A DNA stretch of 64,000 nucleotides from Theocolax elegans (taxonomy: Eukaryota; Arthropoda; Insecta; Hymenoptera; Cerocephalidae): the NCBI GenBank assembly GCA_026168455.1, contig CM047429.1, forward strand, positions 50,289,027 to 50,353,026, written 5' to 3'. The position numbers and the translations under genes are program-made. The notes under the pieces are model-generated. The model was not told the origin of the DNA. It saw only the letters and a program-made list of their open reading frames with translations, and did no database searches. Positions 34,930 to 43,869 of this stretch are shown piece by piece (positions within the stretch are counted from its first letter, which is position 1; each line of letters opens with the position of its first letter).

Positions 34930-35875
34930 GGGCTATTTCACGTCAAGTGGTACGATGAAAATTTTAAATCGCTCGAAAATTTGAGAACAGCCTGGAACTA
35001 TGTTCCAGAAGATAGAAAAAAATTTTAGGTGTTAAAAATAATTTGCCTAAAAGTTATGTGACCATAAAAAATGGAAATTTTTCAATTTTTTAGGAAAATT
35101 GCTATTTTTAAAGCCATTTATCTCAAAATCTATTGATGTTTTTAAAAACACATTAAATCAACTTTTGTTTAAAATAATCTTTAGAACTTATTTACGTAGG
35201 TTACTATTCTTAATTTTAAAATCTCGAAGAGATAGGACACCTGGAAATATTGAATATCAAAAAAAGACGACCACGCCACAATCGATTTTGATCTATCACC
35301 GCTCAAAAGATTACATTTTGCGAGAGCTTTCGAATGGCTTGGGTGAGATTATTGGCCAAGACCGCTGGTGTAAGTTATGCCCTAAAATACATGATAATTA
35401 GTGATTTTATGAGGTTTATAAGGCATAACTTACACCAGCGGTCTTGGCCAATAATCTAAGCCAAGCCATTCGAAAGCTCTCGAAAAATGTAATCTTTTGA
35501 GCGGTGATAGATCAAAATCGATTGTGGCGTGGTCGTGTTTTTTTGATATTCAATATTTCCAGGTGTCCTATCTCTTCGAGATTTTAAAATTAAGAATAGT
35601 AACCTGCGTAAATAAGTTCTAAAGATTATTTTAAACAAAAATTGTTTGTAAGGTTTTTTAAAAAAAATCAATTGATTTTGAGATAAATGGCTTTAAAAAT
35701 AGCAATTTTTCTAAAAAATTGAAAAATTTCCATTTTTCATGATGGAATAACTCTTAGGCAAATTATTTTTAACACCTACAATTTTTTTTCTATCTTCTGG
35801 AAGATATTTCCAGCCTGTTCTCAAATTTTGGAGCGATTTAAAATGTTCATCGTATCACTTGACGTAAAATAGCCC
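34930..35875. repeat. Unit B, palindrome copy
   Basis: Complete 946-bp hairpin. It keeps the 100-residue frame in its left arm. Confidence 0.9.
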
Positions 35876-35891
35876 ATATATATATATATAT

Positions 35892-36886
35892 GGGGTATTC
35901 CACGTGAAGTGGTCCGATCACAATTTTAAAATGCACCAAATTTTGAGTACACATTGCAAATGTTTTTCAGAATACAGAAAAAAATTTTTAGGTACTGGAA
36001 TTTATTAGCTCAAAAGTTATTCTAACCTCAATAAGTGAACTTTTTCCAGTTTTTTTCAACACCAGCTGGGTTCATCGCTATTTAACTCAAAATATATCAA
36101 CTTTTACTATACAACATTATATGTAACATTCGTCGCTAATTATGTGTAGAATTTATCCTTCTGGGTTAGAATTTCTAATCTCAAGGTCAATGTTACATAA
36201 ACTACATGACAATATTCAACTTAAAAAAAGTGTAAGTTCGCCACAATTGATTTTTTTATCCCAAAGTTTAAAAGAAAGCTTGGAGCAGTACCTTTCAAAT
36301 GGTCTGTAGCATTTTTATGGCCTTCAATTCTGTAAAAAGTTATGATAATTTAAAGAAAGACAAAGAATTCACAAAAATTAACATGGTATTTCCCATTTAA
36401 ATTTTTTAAAAAATTTGGTGTTTCTTTAAATTATCATAACTTTTTACAGAATTGAAGGCCATAAAAATGCTACAGACCATTTGAAAGGTATCGCTCCAAG
36501 CTTTCTTTTAGACTTTTGAATAAAAAAATCAATTGTGGCGAACTTACACTTTTTATAAGTTGAATATTGACATGTAGTTTAAGTAACATTGACCTTGAGA
36601 TTAGAAATTCTAACCCAGAAGAATAAATTCTACACATAATTAGCAACGAATGTTACATATAATGTTGTATAGTAAAAGTTGATAGATTTTGGGTTAAATA
36701 GCGATGAACCCAGCTGGTGTTGAAAAAAACTGGAAAAAGTTCACTTTTTGAGGTTAGAATAACTTTTGAGCTAATAAATACCAGTACCTAAAAATTTTTT
36801 TCTGTATTCTGAAAAACATTTGCATTGTGTACACAAAATCTGGTGCATTTTAAAATTTGATCGGACCACTTCATGTGGAATACTCC
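35892..36886. repeat. Unit A, complete palindrome
   Basis: Complete 995-bp hairpin. Its right half is nearly identical to 26077-26643, the start of the flanking duplication. Confidence 0.9.
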
Positions 36887-36900
36887 ATATATATATATAT

Positions 36901-37730
36901 GGGCCTTTTCACGTCAAGTCGTTGGATAAAACTTAAGGAGATGTTGGAGCTATAGCTTCCATCAAAAGCCGCTCGATCTCGCGGCTTCGAATGGCGCTGT
37001 AGTCAAGTGTCGATTTCTACGGATAAACGTACTTAAAACTTAAATTATAAATTTTGCAGCTACATAGAGCTGTTGAAAGATACTTTCCCCCCTAGCTATA
37101 ACTAAAATTAAGGTAATTGTAATATTACTCTTGGCAGCAAATGTTTATCTGTTTAAAGAAATGTGAAATACGTTGCGTGTAGCATTACGGCAGATATAGA
37201 CTCAATGAATACCAAACGTATTTCACATTTCTTTAAAAAAATAAACATTTGCTGCCAAGAGTAATATTACAATTACCTTAATTTCAGTTATAGCTAGGGG
37301 GGAAAGTATCTTTCAACAGCTCTATGTAGCTGTAAAATTTATAAGTTATGTTTAAAGTACGTTTATCGTAGAAATCGACACCTGACTACAGCGCCATTCG
37401 AAGCCTTGAGATCGAGCGGCTATCAACGTAGGCTGTGGCTCCGACATCTCCTTTAACCCGAAAGGATACATGCTAGATAAAACCAGCAACCAATGATATA
37501 TATATATAATTTTATATAGTAAAATTAATAGCTTTTGAGATAAATAGCTGTAAAGCCAGCTATTTTTAAAAGAAACGTTAAATAACTCACTTATTGAGGT
37601 TAGAATAACTTTTAAATAAATTATTTCCTGCACCTCAAAATTTTTTTGTTTTCTGGATAACATTTCCAGTCTGTACCCAAAATTTTTTGCATTTTAAAAT
37701 TTTATACAATCACTCGACGTGAAATAGCCC
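36901..37730. repeat. Unit C, split by a TTAA MITE
   Basis: Begins GGGCCTTTTCACGTCAAGTC and ends CTCGACGTGAAATAGCCC. Without the MITE at 36937-37452 and one TTAA it is about 310 bp. It is a third, shorter member of the same end-sequence family. Confidence 0.8.
36937..37452. mobile_element. TTAA-flanked foldback MITE (copy 5)
   Basis: TTAA at 36933-36936 and 37453-37456. Ends GGAGATGTTGGAGC and GCTCCGACATCTCC. It is nearly identical to copy 4 and in the same host position, so it was copied with its surroundings rather than inserted independently. Confidence 0.92.
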
Positions 37731-38270
37731 ATATTTATAGAGTGTATTATAGAATAAATTGGATGAGGATGTATGAGTCTGGGGTTGTATCAGTAAATGT
37801 AATCGGAAGATTTGGGTAGAAGGTTGAGGAAGTGGATGTGGGTATATGAGGCTGGGTGTTCGTGCTACATGTAAATGAAAGGTTTGGACGGGAGGTTTAG
37901 AAAGAGCTTGTGTGTGTGTGTTAGTGCGGATGTGGGTGGTTAGTTTGTGAATGGATGCAGGTGTGTGATGATGTATGTTGACTGGTGGATAGAGGCTAAT
38001 GTACGTATGAATGGGTGAATATGGGTTCTGAGTTGTGAGAGTAGCTCTTGGTGGATACACGTTAGTTGGTTTAGAATTATATGTGGATATGGTTGTAAAC
38101 ATATGGATGGAATATATATAAAATTGGGTAGTATTAATAATGGCAGGGTAATTTTTTCTTAACAATAAATGTATATACGTAATAAAATTACTTTTTATTG
38201 GAGCTATCAAACTTTCAAAGCAGGTGTAAGTACTTATAATAATAATATGTAATATATTCTAAATTTTAAT
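37731..38270. repeat. GT-rich low-complexity DNA
   Basis: 37740-38130 on the plus strand is G/T-rich (GTATGAGTCTGGGG, GTGTGTGTGTTAGTGCGG, GGATGTGGGTGG). The minus-strand frame of 166 residues across it codes mostly Thr/Pro/His/Ile in a composition expected from the repeat. I see no gene. Confidence 0.6.
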
Positions 38271-38271
38271 T

Positions 38272-38343
38272 AGTTAAATTAATTAATATTTTTATCGGTC
38301 TTACAGTCAATTATATGGGCAATCAGATTGCCCCTACTTATAG
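38272..38343. repeat. Left inverted repeat of the Penelope-like element
   Basis: About 72 bp, inverse-matched at 39127-39198. It includes TTTTTATCGGTCTTACAGTC and the internal palindrome GGGCAATCAGATTGCCC. The open frame of the endonuclease begins within it. Confidence 0.85.
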
Positions 38344-38803
38344 TAAATTAAAAGTTAGAGTAGATATTAAAATTGATGCATTTGTTGTTATACCGTATGT
38401 TAGAGGTTTATCTGAAAGAATAAGAAAAGAATTTAAAAAACTAGATATTCAAGTTTTCTTTAGAAATATTAATAATTTAAGTTTTTTGTTTAATAATTGT
38501 AAGGATATAGATAGAAAGGATGATAAATCTGGAGTTGTTTATAAAATAAATTGTATTGATTGTGATAAATGTTACATTGGTCAAACTAGTAGATATTTGA
38601 AAAAGAGAATTTATGAACATAAATATAGTTTGAGGAGTGTATCTGTCACATCAGGTTTGAAAGAGCATTGTTTAGATTTTGTTCATTCATTTGATTTTAA
38701 AAATGTAGAAATTTTAGAACAAAATATTATAAATAAATTTAAAAGAGAAAGTCTTGAGAATATTCATATATTTAAGAATGATAAGAATGTTAATTTAATG
38801 TAG
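38315..38803 (+). CDS. Penelope-like element C-terminal region with GIY-YIG endonuclease
   Basis: This 162-residue frame contains the linker typical of Penelope-like retroelements (IPYVRGLSERIRKEFKKLDI, residues 26-45) followed by a GIY-YIG nuclease: VVYKINC (74-80), CYIGQTSR (86-93), EHK (101-103), and a helix KFKRESLENIHIFK (141-154) whose glutamates include the usual metal-binding position. Cysteines 80, 83 and 86 recall the zinc-binding knuckle found in these enzymes. The reverse transcriptase is absent. The first residues MGNQIAP resemble a conserved block of that missing domain, so the listed start is probably an internal Met of a 5'-truncated copy. A hammerhead ribozyme motif lies 140 bp downstream, as expected for this class. 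No stops inside. Confidence 0.87.
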   Translation: MGNQIAPTYSKLKVRVDIKIDAFVVIPYVRGLSERIRKEFKKLDIQVFFRNINNLSFLFNNCKDIDRKDDKSGVVYKINCIDCDKCYIGQTSRYLKKRIYEHKYSLRSVSVTSGLKEHCLDFVHSFDFKNVEILEQNIINKFKRESLENIHIFKNDKNVNLM

Positions 38804-38943
38804 AGTCAAGTAAATTAAATAAGATTTATCATCCTATCTTAACTTAGCTTAGTTTATTGGTGTGAATTTATTTAAGGTGGGTCCTTGGAGTGAGGAGGCT
38901 TTTTTGAGGGTTTAAATATCGTGTGGAATAGATTTTCATTTCA

Positions 38944-38983
38944 GTCCCTGATGAGGAGCAGCAGCGAGCTCGAAACGTCGGAC
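38944..38983 (+). ncRNA. Minimal type I hammerhead ribozyme motif
   Basis: Conserved core CTGATGA (38948-38954), GAAA (38972-38975) and cleavage triplet GTC (38977-38979) are in the right order. Stem I is GTCC (38944-38947) with GGAC (38980-38983). Stem II is GAGC (38956-38959) with GCTC (38968-38971), with one extra G at 38955. Stem III is very short (ACGT), so activity would need dimerisation, as described for Penelope-like elements and retrozymes. The extra G may weaken it. Confidence 0.75.
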
Positions 38984-39126
38984 ATCATATTTGGGGTTAG
39001 TAGATTTTTGGTGCAGGGGGGCAGTCAGATTGCTTTATTAATAATTTGTTTTTATGTTTAGTTAGTGTTTTTATTTTTTATATTTTATATTTTTTATTTT
39101 TATTTTTATAGATTCTTCGGGGGTGA

Positions 39127-39198
39127 TTATAAGTAGAGGCAATCTGATTGCCCATATAATTGACTGTAAGACCGATAAAAATATTAATTAATTTAGTT
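39127..39198. repeat. Right inverted repeat of the Penelope-like element
   Basis: Inverse of 38272-38343 with few mismatches (AGTAGAGGC versus AGTAGGGGC). Together they bound about 930 bp that contain the nuclease frame and the ribozyme motif. Confidence 0.85.
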
Positions 39199-40628
39199 AT
39201 ACTACAGTCGACATAAATATTTTATTATTTTAATTAGTTACATAATCATTTTTACATCAAATTTATATTGTTGATGAGCGTAGCAAGCAGGGGTTATCTG
39301 CTTTTTAATACTTTCTTTTTTGTTACCATTTATTATAATTTTTAATTTAAATAAATTTGTTATATATAAATATGTAGTTATTCTTATACTAATGCAGGGG
39401 TTGGCGAGCGAAGCGAGCAGGGGTACTCCCCTAGTATTATATATAATATATTATATAAATTATAACGGTAAGCAAATTACGTGAATACAAATGTGAGTGG
39501 TGCACCACGTTGGACCCGCGTGTCCGGTTGATATTTTTCCGAGTTCCTGGTACGGTCCAGGTGAGGAAGCGTTTTCATCACGAATAGTTTTCGCACTGAC
39601 CTCGGGGGTAGTCCGGTACGACTCCCCCTTAACTGTTAATGATAATTTATTATTATTTGGTTGTTTATTAAATATATTGACTCGGCGAGACTATCTTTCT
39701 CGCCGTCTAACATAAAATCTCGATTGTTGATAACATTTTTCCGGTGATAGTCCTATTCTACAAATACCGCCCTCTCCGGCGTATAGCCTAGTTGGCAATT
39801 TTGGGCATAGGGCCCAACACACGGTATTAAAGCCAAACGAAATGTGTGGCGTTGTTAACGGCATTGCACGGAAATCAAAGTGATTCCCGGCCGCATCGTG
39901 GGACTGTACACTTAGATTGGTAAGTTGGGACAGATTGGGCCTGACCGGGGGCCTTACATTCCCCAGTACCCACCCCGTTACAAAATATATTTATTATAAT
40001 ATACATATTAATAAGTCATCTGTATTGTTTTATTATATATTATGCTTTATTTTTTACATTTTCTATTACAATTAATACATTAATACATTAATAATACATT
40101 TTCTATTACAAATATTTATTATTTATTAGAATAGTTTTGTTTATGTTTTAAACTTTTTATATTTTTATTAACAATTTCATCTGAAATAAAAATGTATATA
40201 ATTATTAATTTATTATAATAAATCGATTGTTATGAAAATATGAGAAGCAGCCACCAATAAGGTAAAAGCACCACTTCTGAAATAATGCCGTATTCCGTAC
40301 TCATAATTAAAATAGTTATGTTACAAATAAATTAGCTAAAAATTCAAATTATAAATTAATAGTAATACAATTTGTTTAAAAAAATTAAGAAATGTTTTCA
40401 CTTATTATGAAAAAAATTATTAATTATTACTATTCAATAGTTTTTTCTTCAAGTTTAACCCAGGCTTGTCGCTGTAAGGGAGTGGCATACCCGGTGGGTT
40501 ACCGACCGAGCAAAAAAAGATAACTATTACTTTTTTGCTTAATTGGTAAAATACCAGGTAGGCCACCACCTAAATTAAGTATCAATACGAATGTTAAGAC
40601 GTGCAGAAATAGATGTTTTATTTTCATT
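39199..40628. other. Repeat-rich DNA with a GC-rich island
   Basis: Two copies of a GAGCGWAGCRAGCAGGGGT phrase occur near 39277 and 39404. 39480-39985 is markedly more GC-rich than its surroundings (GGACCCGCGTGTCCGG, TTCTCGCCG, CCGACCGGGGGCC-like words) and may be the untranslated end of a non-LTR element, but no coding motif confirms it. A 72-residue frame at 39497 is not recognised. 39990-40440 is plain AT-rich; 40440-40560 has GGTGGGTTACCGACCGAGC without a match I know. Confidence 0.4.
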
Positions 40629-41647
40629 AGGACGTCGAAGCTAGCATTTTTACCGTAAGAGTAACTCTACCTAATGGCACATATTCGCAATCAGTTTCAC
40701 ACTATTCTTCGTCATTTGCTGCTAGATTTCAATGAAATTTGCACAGGATATATAAAATGATGCAGAGAATTGGGCTGTGCATCGAAAAGCGGCGAAAATT
40801 GAAAGAAAAACCTTTCTGATTAGTCTAAAACTGCTAACCCCAACATCGATGCACCCATACAGCGCCACCTCTTGGGGAATATCCTTACTACATACGTATA
40901 ACGTACGCGGTTGGGGTTAGCAGGTTTAGACTAATCAGAAAGGTTTTTCTTTCAATTTTCGCCGCTTTTCGATGCACAGCCCAATTCTCTGTATCATTTT
41001 ATATATCCTGTGCAAATTTCATTGAAATCTAGCGGCAAATAACGAAGAATAGTGTGAAACTGATTGCGAATGTGTGCCATTAGGTAGAGTTCATCAGTTT
41101 TAGACTAATCAGAAAGGTTTTTCTTTCAATTTTCGCCGCTTTTCGATGCACAGCCCAATTCTCTGTATCATTTTATATATCCTGTGCAAATTTCATTGAA
41201 ATCTAGCGGCAAATAACGAAGAATAGTGTGAAACTGATTGCGAATGTGTGCCATTAGGTAGAGTTCATCAGTTTTAGACTAATCAGAAAGGTTTTTCTTT
41301 CAATTTTCGCCGCTTTTCGATGCACAGCCCAATTCTCTGTATCATTTTATATATCCTGTGCAAATTTCATTGAAATCTAGCGGCAAATAACGAAGAATAG
41401 TGTGAAACTGATTGCGAATGTGTGCCATTAGGTAGAGTTCATCAGGTTTAGACTAATCAGAAAGGTTTTTCTTTCAATTTTCGCCGCTTTTCGATGCACA
41501 GCCCAATTCTCTGCATCATTTTATATATCCTGTGCAAATTTCATTGAAATCTAGCAGCAAATAACGAAGAATAGTGTGAAACTGATTGCGAATATGTGCC
41601 ATTAGGTAGAGTTACTCTGATGGTAAAAATGCTAGCTTCGTCGTCCT
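40629..41647. mobile_element. Foldback element with four 174-bp tandem units in one arm
   Basis: Ends AGGACGTCGAAGCTAGC and its near-inverse GCTAGCTTCGTCGTCCT. The left arm (40629-40860) holds one unit. After a 60-bp spacer, the right side holds four inverse units with the anchor TTTAGACTAATCAGAAAGG at 40925, 41099, 41273 and 41447, exactly 174 bp apart and almost identical. No coding frame. Same plan, on a small scale, as the 10.6-kb element at 43694. Confidence 0.88.
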
Positions 41648-42502
41648 CTTAAGAGGATGCGGTGTAAACGTCTCTACTCTACCGACACTTGTCATACACA
41701 GTGTTATTTATTTATTTAAAATAATTTATGGCATGTAACAACTAAAAAAATGAGAGGCATATTTTAAATAAACACTATATGTAAATAGAAGATAGTCATG
41801 TCAATATAGAGATGTAGAAATAAAATACTAAAAAATAAACTTAATGTAACCTAATTTGGTTGGAAACCGACATAATTTCCGAAAGCTTTGTAAAAACTAG
41901 ATAGTATTTGCAAAACCGTAAGTCAGTATAGAATATAAGAAAATTAGAGAAAATTAGAGATCTACCAAAAAAACATAATGTGTTAGAAATGAAGAAATTA
42001 AAAAATCAGAGCATACTAGAAGTAGTTACAATTTTTTACTGATCCAAATAAATGCTGAAACAATCGAAATGTCCAAAAATTTCCCATCTCTCGACATCTT
42101 TTCCTTACTCCTCTACTACTCCATCACTTCTTCACCATTACCCCTTCTCGACCCCTACCTTACACCTCCACTTTCATTTTACCCCTCCATTCCCTACTCC
42201 TCGTAATTTAGCAAAAAGAAGGCGAGAGAAGGAGATTCTTTTTGTTGAATCAGCGGTAGCGGCAGCGTTAATGGTGAAATTTTGTTTATAATATAGAAAT
42301 ATTATAAAAAAACCATTCCCTCAACTTATTTTCCTTACCCCTCCTCTACCTCTCTACTTCTTTACTCTACTCCTTCATTAGCCATCCAATAACCCTCCAT
42401 TACCCCTCATAGATTCATAGAAAAGGAAAGGTGTAAAGGGGACTGTCTTTGCTGACTCAGCAGCAACGGTGAAAGTGTCAATTTTTGTATAATGTATATT
42501 CA
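41648..42502. other. AT-rich then pyrimidine-rich DNA, no gene seen
   Basis: 42080-42210 and 42310-42410 are C/T-rich on the plus strand (CTTACTCCTCTACTACTCC and similar), two diverged copies of one repeat with AAGGAGATTCTTTTTG / GGACTGTCTTTGC downstream of each. The 79-residue frame there reflects this composition. Confidence 0.5.
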
Positions 42503-42846
42503 GCATTCCACGTCAAGCGATCCGATAAAAATTTTAAAATGTACTAAATTTTCGGTACACACTGCAAATGTTAACCCAGAAGGATGATCTCGGGACATAA
42601 TTTGCAACCAATGTTACATGTAATGCTATATAGTAAAATTTGATAGATTTTGAGTTATAAAGCAGTAAACACAACCGGTGTTGAAAAAAAACTTAAAAAA
42701 ACTCGCTTTTTGAGGTTACAATAATTTTGGAATAAATAGATTACAGTAACTAAAAATGTTTTTCTGTTTTCTCAAATACATTCCCAGTGAATACCTAAAT
42801 GTTGGTGTGTTTTAAAATTTTAATCGGACCACTTGACGTGGAATGC
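42503..42846. mobile_element. Diverged single member of the palindromic-array family
   Basis: Ends GCATTCCACGTCAAGCG and CTTGACGTGGAATGC. Interior words AATTTTAAAATG, GTTACATGTAATG and TTTTTGAGGTTA match units A and C of the 26-38-kb array. 344 bp, isolated and more diverged; a TA microsatellite follows. Confidence 0.8.
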
Positions 42847-43127
42847 GGCATATATATAAATATATATATGGTTAGAATAGAAATAACAACTGTGCATTAT
42901 AAGTGCCGGTCAGGGTTATCATTTAGGGTTTTTCTGTCCTGTATTATCTAATGTAAATGAGGTCATACTGTGTGAGTGCAACAAAGAAAAAATACCTATA
43001 GATGTTTACGAGTAGCGCATCCCTTTAACACCGAAATCGAATATCTTACACTTTTCGCTCACGTTGTAGAATGTGAAAAAACATCTAATTTATGTCTAAA
43101 TATTAATAAAAAATAGTTACTTTCTTA

Positions 43128-43418
43128 CCTTCCAGCTCTATTTTGTCTCCCTCTATATCTGCTTCTATTGCTTCTATAACTTTTTTCGCTTCTGTTGCTA
43201 CTTGAGCCGTCCTCCCCATCACTTTCTTTTTTTTCTTCTTCATCTTTGTTCTCCTTACTACATTTCCCTTTATCGCTTACAAGTGTCGTTAATTCATCAA
43301 TTTTTTTCTTCAGTTCCTCATTTTCTTTCGCTAACTTTTCAAATTTATTAATTTCATTGTCACCTGTATCATACGTATCCATTTCTCTGAAAATAATGTT
43401 TTGAATGTCAGCATTCAT
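43128..43418 (-). CDS. Candidate coding exon: coiled coil plus Arg/Ser-rich tail
   Basis: This 97-residue frame starts MNADIQNIIF and contains a heptad-like coiled coil (residues about 25-48, KFEKLAKENEELKKKIDEL), an acidic stretch, then an Arg/Ser/Gly-rich tail (SNRSEKSYRSNRSRYRGRQN). The stop TAA falls within AAG|GTAAGA, a consensus 5' splice donor, so the frame probably ends at 43128 as an exon and continues after an intron toward lower coordinates. I cannot name the gene; gag-like or RNA-binding proteins are possible. It ends about 275 bp left of the giant foldback element. Confidence 0.4.
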
Positions 43419-43869
43419 GTACTCATTTCATTTCATTTAAAAGTGTATAATGTGATAAGTTATCGAGTACTTTTTAGAAGAATAATAGAAATTGCCGCTC
43501 GTTTCGCTCGCGATTTAAACATTCACATCACGATCTTGTACATCACAATTCTTTTAAATCATAAATAACACAGGTCAACATGGTTTTGCTCTAAGAAGGT
43601 GAAGAGTCATTTCCAATGTAATTTTTCATGTAAAATCCGAATCCGGGGTCTGGATTGCTCTATCACGTCAAGATTTTAAGATATCCTAACCTAATGATAC
43701 TGAAGTTCACATCGTTCGTAACGAACGAAAATCGAAAAAAAAAATTTTTTTTATAAATAAAAAAAAAGCTAAATCTGCACTAAATACAAACTGTTGTAGG
43801 CCAAAAATAGAAATATATAGCTTAATATAGTCCCAGAGCCCAATAAACACACAATAATTGCATTTCCGA

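Larger units (their letters stand above)
26077..37730. repeat. Composite array of palindromic units joined by (TA)n tracts
   Basis: Three related unit types (called A, B and C here) share ends of the form GGGSTATTYCACGTSAAGTGG and are joined tail to tail through CCCATATATATATGGG-like tracts. Each full A or B unit of about 0.94-1.0 kb is a near-perfect hairpin. A fourth non-palindromic segment (D) recurs three times. Mixed A/B units show exchange between types. The first and last about 1.26 kb (26077-27340 and 36330-37560) are direct duplicates that carry the same MITE. TA-flanked units suggest a Tc1/mariner-type or other TA-targeting non-autonomous family, which is inference. No transposase is present. 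Confidence 0.85.

Noticed and set aside
37710..38210. 166-residue minus-strand open frame
   Set aside because: It is dominated by Thr/Pro/His/Ile from GT-rich low-complexity DNA and runs into the end of palindromic unit C; no domain signature.
38264..39240. TTTTAATTAGTTA on both sides of the Penelope cassette as a target duplication
   Set aside because: The words do not abut the inverted repeats, and such AT-rich 13-mers are likely by chance here.
39497..39715. 72-residue plus-strand frame in the GC-rich island
   Set aside because: No motif recognised; the surrounding sequence looks like untranslated repeat DNA.
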